Origin: Xanthocytophaga flava
GTDB taxonomy: Bacteria > Bacteroidota > Bacteroidia > Cytophagales > 172606-1
DNA length: 64,000 nt
Assembly (NCBI GenBank): GCA_030068525.1
Contig: JASJOS010000002.1
Span: 310,001-374,000, forward strand
Direction: 5' to 3'
In this document: positions 16,782 through 26,205 of the stretch, one piece after another
Numbering within the stretch: the stretch's first letter is position 1
How the letters are laid out: each line of letters begins with the position of its first letter
Notes under the pieces: generated by a model
Databases searched by the model: none
Seen by the model: the letters and a program-made list of their open reading frames with translations, nothing else
Told to the model about the DNA's origin: nothing
Made by a program: the position numbers and the translations under genes

Positions 16782-19745
16782 TTATTTATTGGTAGTCTTC
16801 TTGTCTTTTTTCTCTTTCTTCCCCTTAGGGGCAGGAGATTCTTTTTCCGGATTACCTGAAGTTTCAGAGGCAGCAGGTGCACTCAGTTGAGACTCTGCAG
16901 CAGGTTTTACTACTTCGCCTTTAGTATCCAGTTCAACTACTTCATATCCTAGTTTTTCCAGTCCGGTTTTAATACGTTCTTTGTCGCCAACCACTAGTAT
17001 ATTCATTTTAGCAGGATTGACATACTGTTTTGCCAACGCATTAATATCTGATTGATTGATACCTGCTAATATTTTGCTTTGTTCTTCTACATACGATGGC
17101 TTTAAATTATATTGTACGATTCGATTTAGGAAACGTGCTTTCTGAATTCCTGTCTCATATTGTAATGCATCGCGCTGTCCAATAGAGCTTTTCAGGAATG
17201 TCAATTCGCTTTCTGTGATTCCGGTATTTGAATAGTTGGTAATTTCTTTCATTACTTCTGCTACGGCACTATCAGAAGCTGCCGCTTTAACACCAGAGCT
17301 AAATGTAAATCTCCCTCCATTTTCATCAGAATCAAAAGAGGTACGTGCTCCATATGTCCATCCTTTATCTTCACGCAGATTCAGATTGACACGGCTGTTA
17401 AATGCACCTCCTAAGGGATAGTTCATCAAAGTAGCTTTGTAAAAATCACCTGTTGGATTATAAGTAAGATCTGTTACATATCCAACACGGATTTCCGATT
17501 GTGCTGCTTTCGGAATATCTACCAGGAAAAGCTTTGTTTTTTCAATAGGCGCCGCTTTGGTCAGAGTCGGCAACTTCACCTCTTTGGCTTCCCACTGATT
17601 CAAAAATGCCAGTTTGGGCTCAACTTCTGCCTGGTTAATATCCCCAACTACTACCAGATTGGTAACTGATGGTGAGAAGTTAGCTTTATAGAAATCTTTT
17701 ACATCCTCTAATGTGATGGTACCTACTGTTTCAGCAGTTCCATATACAGGAATTGCTTTGATGTGTTTTGATCCATATAAGGTTTTATTATACACATCAT
17801 TTGCTACTGCCTGCGGTTGGGTTGATTGTACTTTGATACTCTCCAATTGTTGTTTTTTTAAGCGGTCAAAGTCATCCTGGTTGAATTTAGGATGATAGAG
17901 TTTTTCCTGAAGTAAGGCTAATGTCTTATCAAGGTTTTTCTTTAATGTTTCAACATAGATAGTAGTACCTTCTTCGCCCGCTCCAAAAGAAATAAAACTT
18001 CCCAGTTTATCCAGTTCACTGGCAATTTCTTCTGATGTATACTTCTCAGTATCTTCATTGAGCATAGAAGCAGTAAGAGAAGCAACCCCGGCTTTGGAAA
18101 GATTATTGGCTGAAAGCTGATGTCCTCCTTTGATATTGAACAGTAATGTTACTGTTGGGATTTCGTCATTCTGCGTTCCAATAATCTTTAAACCATTGTT
18201 TAGTTGTTTTTGCCATACAGGGGGAACCTTTACAATAGGGTTAGCTCCTGAACCTGGCTTTTGGCCACGGTCAAATGTGTCTTTGGCTTTTTTATAGGTA
18301 AGGCCTGTGTATCCATAATCAGGTGCTTTGTATCCTTCTTTTGAGATAGTGTAATTATCGACAGCTGCTACGATATCCGCTTTGCCTTTAGGATAAGCAC
18401 TCAATATTACAGCCGCTTTACCTTTAATATATTTGCTATATGCCTGCATTACCGATTCTTTTGTCACAGACCGGTAGTTTTTTAATTCTACTCCAATGTA
18501 ATTGGGATTGCCTTTAAAAGTTTGATAGGATGCCAGTTGTGATACTTTTCCTGCTACACTGTTAAGACCATTAATTGTTTGTGATTCATTTTTAGCAATA
18601 AAGCGGGCAATGTCATCATCTGTTACACCTCGCTTTTCAAATTCTGCCAATGACTCCCGTATGGTTTTTTCCATATCCTTTAATGTTTGGGTAGGATAAG
18701 GGATAACTGTAAGCGTAAATTCACCTGATAGCTCACTGGCTGAGTTTACAGCTGAGCTTTGAACTGCTTTCTGAGCTTTTTCAAAATTTTTATAGAAAAT
18801 AGAATTTTTACCCTGTCCCAAAATTTCAGCCAGACAATCCAATGACGCTTCTTCCGAGCTGTATCTTGCAGGAACTGGAAAAATCATCCGTAGCATTGGT
18901 AATTTGATATAGTTGTCTTCATAAGATGTATATCTATCCTGGGTCAATGCTGGAACAGGTAGCTTGAGGTTTTTTACTTCTGGGCCACGGGGAATGGAGC
19001 CAAAGTACTTTTCAACCAGTTTAACAACATCTTTAGTAGTTACATCTCCTCCAACTGTGACAGTAGCATTGTTAGGACCATACCAGCGTAGAAAGAAGTT
19101 TTTAAGGTCGTTTACATTGACACGATCCAAGTCTTCTACATATCCGATGGTAAGCCATGAATAAGGGTGGCCATAGGGGTACAATGCTTTAGATGTATAT
19201 TCATATGTAAGTCCATAAGGGCGGTTATCGTAATTTTGGCCTCTTTCATTTTTTACAGTAGCCCGCTGAATTTCGAATTTTTTCTGAGTGACAGCATCCA
19301 ATAGAAAACCCATCCGATCTGCTTCCAGCCACAACGCTGTTTCGAGTTTATTGCTGGGAAGGGTTTCAAAATAGTTGGTGCGATCCCGGTTGGTTGTTCC
19401 ATTCAATGTTCCACCTGATTCTGTTACAACTTTAAAGTGTTCTTCATCTGCCACATGGTCAGATCCCTGAAACATCATGTGTTCAAAAAAGTGAGCAAAA
19501 CCTGACTTTCCAATTTCCTCACGGGCTGAACCTACATGATAGGTAACATCTACATGTACAATCGGATCTGAGTGATCTTCGTGTACAACAAGTGTTAAAC
19601 CATTTGGTAATACATATTTTTCATATGGGATTACAATCTCACCTGGTTTTTTACTGACTTTCTCAATGAGTTTTGATTGACCGAATATAGGTGGTGTAGT
19701 TACCAGTAAGCAGAATAGTCCTGCCAGAATATGGCGTTTCTTCAT
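16782..19745 (-). CDS. Tandem M16-family zinc metalloprotease
   Basis: A 987-aa exported protease with a signal peptide ending near TPPIFGQ. The first M16 half has the inverted zinc motif HFFEH in GFAHFFEHMMFQGS (near residue 84) and the distal glutamate in KNERGQ. The second half (from about 510, VTLLFNIKGGHQLSANNLSKAG) keeps the fold but lacks HxxEH, as expected for a fused active/inactive pair that folds as one clamshell. The last 35 residues are a low-complexity Pro/Glu/Lys tail (PKGKKEKKDKKTTNK). It probably degrades peptides in the periplasm. It is a single gene with a long free upstream region. Confidence 0.9.
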   Translation of the reverse strand: MKKRHILAGLFCLLVTTPPIFGQSKLIEKVSKKPGEIVIPYEKYVLPNGLTLVVHEDHSDPIVHVDVTYHVGSAREEIGKSGFAHFFEHMMFQGSDHVADEEHFKVVTESGGTLNGTTNRDRTNYFETLPSNKLETALWLEADRMGFLLDAVTQKKFEIQRATVKNERGQNYDNRPYGLTYEYTSKALYPYGHPYSWLTIGYVEDLDRVNVNDLKNFFLRWYGPNNATVTVGGDVTTKDVVKLVEKYFGSIPRGPEVKNLKLPVPALTQDRYTSYEDNYIKLPMLRMIFPVPARYSSEEASLDCLAEILGQGKNSIFYKNFEKAQKAVQSSAVNSASELSGEFTLTVIPYPTQTLKDMEKTIRESLAEFEKRGVTDDDIARFIAKNESQTINGLNSVAGKVSQLASYQTFKGNPNYIGVELKNYRSVTKESVMQAYSKYIKGKAAVILSAYPKGKADIVAAVDNYTISKEGYKAPDYGYTGLTYKKAKDTFDRGQKPGSGANPIVKVPPVWQKQLNNGLKIIGTQNDEIPTVTLLFNIKGGHQLSANNLSKAGVASLTASMLNEDTEKYTSEEIASELDKLGSFISFGAGEEGTTIYVETLKKNLDKTLALLQEKLYHPKFNQDDFDRLKKQQLESIKVQSTQPQAVANDVYNKTLYGSKHIKAIPVYGTAETVGTITLEDVKDFYKANFSPSVTNLVVVGDINQAEVEPKLAFLNQWEAKEVKLPTLTKAAPIEKTKLFLVDIPKAAQSEIRVGYVTDLTYNPTGDFYKATLMNYPLGGAFNSRVNLNLREDKGWTYGARTSFDSDENGGRFTFSSGVKAAASDSAVAEVMKEITNYSNTGITESELTFLKSSIGQRDALQYETGIQKARFLNRIVQYNLKPSYVEEQSKILAGINQSDINALAKQYVNPAKMNILVVGDKERIKTGLEKLGYEVVELDTKGEVVKPAAESQLSAPAASETSGNPEKESPAPKGKKEKKDKKTTNK

Positions 19746-20118
19746 AATAAAGTGGTTTTAAGTAAGAGATAAAGTATTGTTTTCAAATATATATAAGTGG
19801 AACTGTATTTTTATAATTAAACCAATGTTTACACTATTAGTTTACTACGTATTCCTAAAATGTGCCTTTGAAATGCTCCAGAGAGTTATTTTGGCTTATT
19901 GAATACAAAAAAAAGTGAATTTTCTTCTGTAATGAAAAGAAAGTTGATGAAAGGTAGTCAGGTGAGCACAACTATATTTTTAGAGTACTTTTCTTGACTT
20001 CTAAATAGTGTTATTCATTGGGTACCAGAGGCAAAAAACAACTAGTAGTATATTTTTATTTAACAAAAGGAAGAAAGTATATGATTATAAAAGTTTTTTA
20101 ACAAAAATGTATTTATAA
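19746..20118. other. Intergenic region before the sulfatase locus
   Basis: 373 nt of very AT-rich DNA upstream of the divergent protease gene and of the locus promoter candidate. Nothing else is recognised. Confidence 0.5.
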
Positions 20119-20150
20119 TTTGGAAATATAAAATCCAGATGTAATATTTG
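20119..20150 (+). promoter_or_regulatory. Candidate Bacteroidota-type promoter of the sulfatase locus
   Basis: TTTG at 20119-20122 is followed after 20 nt by AATATTTG at 20143-20150, one mismatch from the fixed positions of the TAnnTTTG -7 element. This gives a start site near 20157 and a leader RNA of roughly 380 nt. The match is imperfect, so this is an inference. Confidence 0.35.
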
Positions 20151-20192
20151 TCTATAGAATTACTAGACAAATCAATTCCCACCAAATTGATT
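20146..20192 (+). promoter_or_regulatory. Two overlapping inverted repeats at the putative transcription start
   Basis: ATTTGTCTA (20146-20154) and TAGACAAAT (20164-20172) are perfect 9-bp arms; AATCAATT (20170-20177) and AATTGATT (20185-20192) are perfect 8-bp arms that share two bases with the first repeat. They overlap the -7 element, so they could be an operator or mutually exclusive RNA hairpins at the 5' end. Confidence 0.5.
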
Positions 20193-20252
20193 TTATCAGA
20201 GTAGGTTCCCAAACCAGCCAATAATTAATTGGATGATAAAATTTTAATGTAA

Positions 20253-20348
20253 ATGGTTATGAAAAAGGATTCACTTCACACGCAATTCTTATCCGGGAGT
20301 TTGATAGCATTTTTCCAAATGCCTTGTTGTTGTTGTACCTGCTTGTAA
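20253..20348 (+). CDS. Poly-cysteine leader peptide of the sulfatase locus
   Basis: An ATG at 20253 (or the in-frame ATG at 20259) opens a 31- or 29-codon ORF that ends MPCCCCTCL-stop. Four consecutive TGT codons (20325-20336), one ACC and one TGC (20340-20342) place five cysteines in the last seven residues. Just before them GCATTT/AAATGC (20307-20322) can form a small hairpin. The ORF lies 191 nt upstream of the first gene of a sulfur-ester locus, in a structured leader. Poly-cysteine leader ORFs are known in mycobacteria as cysteine-responsive attenuators; by analogy, ribosomes would stall on the Cys codons when charged tRNA-Cys is scarce and raise expression downstream. The ORF is seen directly; the control role is inference. 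Confidence 0.7.
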   Translation: MVMKKDSLHTQFLSGSLIAFFQMPCCCCTCL

Positions 20349-20430
20349 TCTAATCAAAAGCATTATTCTTTTCCTGAGCATATAGTTTTGCCTTCTTCGT
20401 CTGGCCCTGTGTCAGAAAAGTTACCTGTTC

Positions 20431-20515
20431 CCATATACCGCTTATATGGCTAGAGGAAGCACTTTGTCTTCTAAATCGAGTTTTGGTGGAATTCTTTAGA
20501 AGATAGGTGCTTTCC
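20431..20515 (+). promoter_or_regulatory. Structured leader RNA between poly-Cys ORF and first gene
   Basis: Two stems are visible: CCATATA/TATATGG at 20431-20449, and a long hairpin whose stems are AGCAC/GTGCT (20458-20462, 20507-20511) and TCTTCTAAA/TTTAGAAGA (20467-20475, 20495-20503). The long hairpin ends 28 nt before the ATG at 20540. No T-run follows, so it is not a plain intrinsic terminator; translational control or Rho-dependent attenuation is possible. Confidence 0.5.
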
Positions 20516-20539
20516 ATAGCCGCCAACTGATACAAAATT

Positions 20540-21472
20540 ATGAAATCCTCTAAAGTTTTCTCTATCATTTTTGTCCTGGTTTTTTTAGGACAAATCGTCA
20601 TCGCGCAGGACGCCGCTAAAAATAAAGTTGTGATCACAGGAGTTCGTTTTGCTTATCCGTTAGTTGAAAAATGGATAAAGCAATACCAGCAGACTAATCC
20701 CAATTCACAAATTACAATAGAGGCGAGAACAACTACAGATCCTTCCCAATATGATGTATTAATTGAGGCATATGAACCGGAAGCTTCTATAAAAGAAAGT
20801 CGGGAATACGTTTATATTGCACGCTATGCATTACTGCCCTTTGCGAATGCGAGTTCTGCTTTTGCAAAAACATATTCAGACAAAGGCCTAACCACTGAAT
20901 TAATCAAACAGTTTTACTTTAATGATATTTATGCAGACAAGAAGAATGAGAAAAAGGTAGAGATACCTTATACAATCTATACTCGTCTGCAAAAAGCAGG
21001 AGCTCCTGTTACGTTTGCCCGCTACTTTGGGTTTGAACAAGCAAACATCAAAGGTAAAGCCATCGCTGGTGCAGATGAACATCTGGTGAAGGCTTTATTA
21101 AAAGACTCAACAGGGGTTTCTTATAGTACGCCAGGTTTAATTTTCAATCTTCAGACCCGCAAACCAATTGATGGCTTAACTGTATTGCCAGTAGATATCG
21201 ATGGTAACAAACGTGTGAGTGCTGATGAGAAATTCTATGACAATCTGGATATTGTGTTACAAAAACTGGAAGCAGCTGAATTAAAAAATGTTCCGATTGA
21301 GTATATCCACCTGTCTGTCCTGAAAAACAATACAAATCCTGAAGCTGTAAAATTCCTGAAATGGGTGTTTGAGCATGGACAGGATAACCTACATGAGTTT
21401 GGGTTTCTAAAACCAGATGCCAAACGTTTTCAGCAGGAAAAAGATCACCTTCAACAACTAGGTCTCAACTAA
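20540..21472 (+). CDS. Exported periplasmic binding protein (PstS/sulfate-binding-like)
   Basis: A 310-aa protein with a signal peptide cleaved near IVIAQ. The mature part has a type-2 periplasmic binding-protein look, close to PstS-like or extracellular solute-binding domains (VVITGVRFAYPLVEKWIKQYQQ, then a C-terminal EAVKFLKWVFEHGQDNL element typical of PstS-like proteins). There is no lipobox, so it should be soluble in the periplasm. No ABC permease or ATPase is in the locus. It is the first structural gene behind the poly-Cys leader and lies 35 nt before susC. An oxyanion ligand such as sulfate is plausible by context but not shown. Confidence 0.7.
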   Translation: MKSSKVFSIIFVLVFLGQIVIAQDAAKNKVVITGVRFAYPLVEKWIKQYQQTNPNSQITIEARTTTDPSQYDVLIEAYEPEASIKESREYVYIARYALLPFANASSAFAKTYSDKGLTTELIKQFYFNDIYADKKNEKKVEIPYTIYTRLQKAGAPVTFARYFGFEQANIKGKAIAGADEHLVKALLKDSTGVSYSTPGLIFNLQTRKPIDGLTVLPVDIDGNKRVSADEKFYDNLDIVLQKLEAAELKNVPIEYIHLSVLKNNTNPEAVKFLKWVFEHGQDNLHEFGFLKPDAKRFQQEKDHLQQLGLN

Positions 21473-21507
21473 CAACCCCTCTATTTAACATACCTAAATA
21501 CGATTTC

Positions 21508-24500
21508 ATGAAAAAACATCTACTAGTCGTAGCATTCCTTATGCTAGCGATAGGGACCGCTTTTGCCCAAAATATAAAAGGAGTCATCAAAGATGAAGCT
21601 GGTCAGCCATTACCTGGTGCCAGTGTTGTAATTAAAGGAACTAAAGAATATGTGGTTTCAACGGCTGATGGTCAGTTCAATATAAAAGCGCAAAAAGAAT
21701 TTCCTTTTACACTAACGGTAACATTAGTTGGTTTTAAAACGCAGGATGTTGAGGTGTATGAACTTTCTGAGGAAGCACTCGAAGTGAATTTGAAAACAGA
21801 CAATATACTGGATGAGGTAGTTGTCATTGGCTATGGTGAGCAAAAACGAAAAGACATTACAGGTTCTATTTCGTCTGTGCCTACAGAAATTAAAACACAG
21901 CCTGTAGTTTCTGTAGAGCGACTTTTACAAGGATCTGTAGCTGGGGCCATAGTAACGCAGACATCAGGACAACCAGGTGGTGGGGTAAGTGTGCAAATTC
22001 GGGGAAACAACTCTATCACAGCAGGAAGTGATCCATTGTATGTAATTGATGGTTTTCCAATCAATAATGATTACTCTCTTACCGACGCAGGCGTTACGGA
22101 TGGTTCAAAAATTAACCCACTTTCTTCTATCAATACAACCGATATTGAATCTATTGATGTATTGAAAGATGCTTCTGCAACAGCTATTTATGGTTCGCGT
22201 GGTGCCAATGGAGTTGTGATTATTACCACAAAAACAGGCTCGAAAGATAAATCATCTATTAATTATGATGGATATTATGGTGTACAAGAAGTCATCCGGA
22301 CTATTCCTTTATTAAATGCAGGACAATGGTGGTCATTGCGGAAGGATGCAGCTGCTAATTCTGGAAAAACAGTTTCATTACCTTCAACAATTGGGTATTC
22401 GTTAGATACTACGGGTGATGGAACAGATTGGCAGGCAGCAGCTTTTCGGAAAGCTATCATTCAGAGCCATAGCTTATCTATTTTATCTGGCTCAGAGAAA
22501 ACTCGTCTGGCAGTTTCTGGTAATTACCTAAAGCAGGATGGAATTTTGCAGAATACAGATTTTACACGATTATCAGCAAGAATCAATCTGGATCATGAAT
22601 ATAGCAAGAAATTTAGAATCTTTGGTAGCATTACAGCTTCTAATACAAAGGCTCAGGTGGCACCTGCTGCTATTGTGGGTAATCTGCTGTTAACTCCGCC
22701 TTCCTTACCTGTTTATAAAGATGATGGAACATTTGTAATAAATAGTCCATTTGAGTCTGCATTACAGAACCCAATTAACTCACTATATAATCAGTTGAAT
22801 GAAACACGTACCAACCGGTTTTTAGGGAGCTTATCTGGTGAGTATACTATTCTCGAAGGACTAAAAGCGAAAGTACTGGTTGGGGCTGATGTAGTTGATA
22901 ATAAACAAAACAGATATCTGCCTAGCTCCACCGCAGAAGGCCAGAGTTTACAGGGATTGGCTACAGTGGGAACAATGTTTACTTCAAGCTGGCTGAACGA
23001 GAACACATTAAGCTATGATAAACAAATAGGCACCCGTAACAGAGTTAGTGCTATCGTAGGTTTTACCGCACAGCAATCTGATTCCAAAGGCGCTGTAGCT
23101 GAAGCTGCAGGATTTGCAACGGATGCATTTGAGTACAACAACCTGGGAACTGGAATTACTAACCGTACACCTCGTTCGTCTGCTAATAAATGGTCACTGG
23201 CTTCTTATCTGGGTCGTATCAATTATGTATTGGATGAAAAATATCTGGCTACATTTACCTTACGTGCTGATGGATCATCTCGTTTTGGTGAAGGAAACAA
23301 ATGGGGATATTTCCCTTCTGCTGCTTTGGGATGGAATGTGAGTAGTGAAAGCTTTATGCGTCAGTTCCCAAAAGTTAGTCTTTTAAAAGTAAGAGGTAGC
23401 GCAGGGATAACAGGTAATCAAAGTATTCCGCCTTACCAGTCACTTTCTCAACTTAGCTATTTCCGGTATAGCTTCTCAAATACTACTGTTTCCGGTTATG
23501 CTCCTGCAACCGTTCCGAATCCAAACTTAGGATGGGAAAAGACATTTCAGGTGGACTTTGGGATTGATTTAGGTTTGTTCAATAACCGGATCAATATCAC
23601 TGCTGACTATTACTACAAAAAGACAACAGATTTATTATTGAGTCGTACGGTTCCGGGTACTTCTGGACTCTCAGATTTCTATAATGGACAGGCTTCCACT
23701 ATTTATCAGAATATTGGTGCTGTATCTAACAAAGGCATTGAGTTGTATATCAATTCGCAGAACCTGACAGGAGATCTGAAATGGAATACAATATTTGTAT
23801 ACTCCAAAAATAGCAACAAAATTCTAAGTCTGGGTGATGGCGTTAATCAGATTATCCCAGTGATTTCTTCACCTTCTATTGCCAAAGTGGGATATCCTTT
23901 AGGTTCATTCATTGTATATAAGACAGACGGGATTATTCAAGAAGGAGATGTTGCCCTTACTCCACAGGCAAATAAAAGTCCAGGTGGTCAGAAATACAAA
24001 GATATCAATGGGGATGGGGTGATTACACAAGCAGGGGATCGTATTGTAATTGCAAATCAGCCTGGTTTTGTAGCAGGCCTTACTAATACATTTTCTTACA
24101 AAGGATTTGATCTGGCTGTATTCTTTCAGGCTTCTATTGGGGGTAAGCTTTACAATGCCAACCGTGCCAATCTGGAGTTGGGTACTGGTTATACAAACGG
24201 TTCAACTGTATTGTTGGATCGCTGGACACCAACAAATACCAATACCGATGTGAAAGCTGCCTATCAGGACCCTGCGATTACTATCTCTGACCGGTTTATT
24301 GAAGATGCTACCTATTATCGTCTGAAAAACATTTCATTTGGATACACTCTGCCTAAGACTCTATTGTCTAAAGCAAAGATTCAGAATCTTAGAATTTATG
24401 TGTCTGCACAGAATGCCTTTACATGGACTAATTATACAGGTTATGATCCGGAAGTTAGTTTGAATGGACAAAGTCTGATCAACAAGGGTGTAGATTCTGG

Positions 24501-24552
24501 AGTATATCCTAATAACAAATCCTATCAGATCGGGCTATCCTTATCACTTTGA
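21508..24552 (+). CDS. SusC/RagA-type TonB-dependent outer-membrane transporter
   Basis: A 1014-aa SusC-family protein: signal peptide to about residue 20 (ends AFAQ), a carboxypeptidase-regulatory-like domain (about 21-105; IKGVIKDEAGQPLPGASVVI), the SusC signature EVVVIGYGEQKRKDITGSIS at the plug entry, plug elements IRGNNSITAGSDPLYVIDG and ATAIYGSRGANGVVIITTK, and a 22-strand-type barrel ending in YQIGLSLSL. It is shorter-normal for the family and forms a lidded import complex with the SusD gene 46 nt downstream. Energy comes from TonB-ExbBD encoded elsewhere. The surrounding sulfatases suggest a sulfated substrate. Confidence 0.93.
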   Translation: MKKHLLVVAFLMLAIGTAFAQNIKGVIKDEAGQPLPGASVVIKGTKEYVVSTADGQFNIKAQKEFPFTLTVTLVGFKTQDVEVYELSEEALEVNLKTDNILDEVVVIGYGEQKRKDITGSISSVPTEIKTQPVVSVERLLQGSVAGAIVTQTSGQPGGGVSVQIRGNNSITAGSDPLYVIDGFPINNDYSLTDAGVTDGSKINPLSSINTTDIESIDVLKDASATAIYGSRGANGVVIITTKTGSKDKSSINYDGYYGVQEVIRTIPLLNAGQWWSLRKDAAANSGKTVSLPSTIGYSLDTTGDGTDWQAAAFRKAIIQSHSLSILSGSEKTRLAVSGNYLKQDGILQNTDFTRLSARINLDHEYSKKFRIFGSITASNTKAQVAPAAIVGNLLLTPPSLPVYKDDGTFVINSPFESALQNPINSLYNQLNETRTNRFLGSLSGEYTILEGLKAKVLVGADVVDNKQNRYLPSSTAEGQSLQGLATVGTMFTSSWLNENTLSYDKQIGTRNRVSAIVGFTAQQSDSKGAVAEAAGFATDAFEYNNLGTGITNRTPRSSANKWSLASYLGRINYVLDEKYLATFTLRADGSSRFGEGNKWGYFPSAALGWNVSSESFMRQFPKVSLLKVRGSAGITGNQSIPPYQSLSQLSYFRYSFSNTTVSGYAPATVPNPNLGWEKTFQVDFGIDLGLFNNRINITADYYYKKTTDLLLSRTVPGTSGLSDFYNGQASTIYQNIGAVSNKGIELYINSQNLTGDLKWNTIFVYSKNSNKILSLGDGVNQIIPVISSPSIAKVGYPLGSFIVYKTDGIIQEGDVALTPQANKSPGGQKYKDINGDGVITQAGDRIVIANQPGFVAGLTNTFSYKGFDLAVFFQASIGGKLYNANRANLELGTGYTNGSTVLLDRWTPTNTNTDVKAAYQDPAITISDRFIEDATYYRLKNISFGYTLPKTLLSKAKIQNLRIYVSAQNAFTWTNYTGYDPEVSLNGQSLINKGVDSGVYPNNKSYQIGLSLSL

Positions 24553-24598
24553 TCTGGCTGAATAATCTTATTCATGTAAAATAAAATTGAATTGACTC

Positions 24599-26167
24599 AT
24601 GAGACTCATTATATATTCTACCCTTACACTATTATTATTGATTACAGGAGCCTGCAAGGATTTTTTGTCAGAAGATCCTGAATCCTTGATTTCTGAGGAT
24701 CAATATTACAAAACCCAGGCAGATGCGATTAATGGGATTAATGCTGTATACTTCCTTCTTAACTCAGGTGGAAGTAGCATTCAGACACCCTATAATACAT
24801 TATTTAACACTGGAATGAATATGGCAGGAGATGATGAAGATCCAGGTCCGGGTGCTACCAATCCGGATGTTCGTTCGCTGGCGGTATTGGCTCATTCATC
24901 TACTAACCTGAGGATTTACGAAATCTGGCAACAACATTATGCTGCTATAAAGAAAGCAAACGTTGCACTGGATAAAATTCCTTCAATCGATTTTGATGCT
25001 GCGCTGAAGAGCCGTTTGTTGGGTGAAGCTAAATTTTTGAGAGCTTTGTATTACTTCAATCTGGTTCGGTTATATGGAGATGTACCATTGATTACTGAAT
25101 ACCAAAAGTATGTAAATGCTGCTGATTATGCTATTGCCAAGTCACCATCTACAGAAGTATATGCACAGATTGAAAAGGATTTGCAGGAAGCAGCTGAAGT
25201 GCTACCAGCGTCTTATACAGCTCCGGATGTAGGAAGAGCCACACAAGGAGCTGCCAAAGCGTTGCTGGCTAAAGTATATCTCACTAAAGCATCACTACCA
25301 CTTAATATAACAGCACATTATGCAGATGCTGTAGCCAAAGCTGAAGAGGTGTTATCTGCTACAGATGGAGGAACAGGAAATTATGGCTATGATCTGTTTG
25401 CAAACTATGCAGATGTCTTTTTGCCTGCTACTAAAAATGGAAAAGAACATATCTTTTCTGCTCAGTTTAAGTCTAATGCTCAGGGACAAGGAAACAACGA
25501 AAATCCACGTACTATTCTGAGCGGGGTGCCAGGACTGTCGGGCAACTATGCCCATATGGTTCGTTATTATACCAATGGCGATGATAAGTATTTCAGTATT
25601 TATAAGTTGTATAAACCCAATGATAAACGCAGAAATGCAACGTTTGTAACCTACTTTACAAGCCCTTCCAATGGAAGAAAATATGCATTACCTCTTGCAA
25701 ATACAGCGGTTCCTAATGATTCAACCCCATTTTATCATAAGATGTGGGATCCTAATTCAACATCTGTAACCAGTGAGTCTGCAGCTAATGTTGCTATCAT
25801 TCGTTATGCAGAGCTTTTGCTGATCCATGCGGAAGCAGAGAATGAAGCTAATGGTCCTACTGCAAAAGCTTACAAATCTCTGAACAGAGTCCGGAACAGG
25901 GCTGGTCTTGCTAATTTGACAGAAGGCTTAACTAAGGATCAGTTTCGTGATTCTTTGTATCTGGATCGCCGATTGGAAGTAGTGTTTGAATATCAGCGCT
26001 GGTTCGATCTGATTCGTCAGAAAGATGGAGCTGGAAACAGCACTTTTGTATCCAACTTACACAAAGTAGGAAAGACAAATGCAACAGATAAACATCGGCT
26101 TTATCCAATTCCGCAATCAGAAATTGATAACAATGCGTTGCTGGAACAAAATGAACTGTGGAAATAG
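24599..26167 (+). CDS. SusD/RagB-type surface lipoprotein
   Basis: A 522-aa lipoprotein with lipobox TGAC at residues 16-19, followed by DFLSEDPESLISEDQYY, the usual SusD opening. SusD elements include the helical FLRALYYFNLVRLYGDVPLIT stretch, GAAKALLAKVYLTKAS, YAELLLIHAEAENE and the C-terminal LYPIPQSEIDNN. It caps the SusC barrel and captures substrate at the cell surface. It is followed by a 12-bp hairpin that may lower expression of the genes beyond. Confidence 0.93.
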   Translation: MRLIIYSTLTLLLLITGACKDFLSEDPESLISEDQYYKTQADAINGINAVYFLLNSGGSSIQTPYNTLFNTGMNMAGDDEDPGPGATNPDVRSLAVLAHSSTNLRIYEIWQQHYAAIKKANVALDKIPSIDFDAALKSRLLGEAKFLRALYYFNLVRLYGDVPLITEYQKYVNAADYAIAKSPSTEVYAQIEKDLQEAAEVLPASYTAPDVGRATQGAAKALLAKVYLTKASLPLNITAHYADAVAKAEEVLSATDGGTGNYGYDLFANYADVFLPATKNGKEHIFSAQFKSNAQGQGNNENPRTILSGVPGLSGNYAHMVRYYTNGDDKYFSIYKLYKPNDKRRNATFVTYFTSPSNGRKYALPLANTAVPNDSTPFYHKMWDPNSTSVTSESAANVAIIRYAELLLIHAEAENEANGPTAKAYKSLNRVRNRAGLANLTEGLTKDQFRDSLYLDRRLEVVFEYQRWFDLIRQKDGAGNSTFVSNLHKVGKTNATDKHRLYPIPQSEIDNNALLEQNELWK

Positions 26168-26205
26168 AATAATATAACTATATACATAACAAGAAGCTAT
26201 AATTC

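Noticed and set aside
20350-20637. 95-codon minus-strand frame over the leader and start of the binding-protein gene
   Set aside because: It is antisense to the signal peptide and leader region, and has no recognisable domain.
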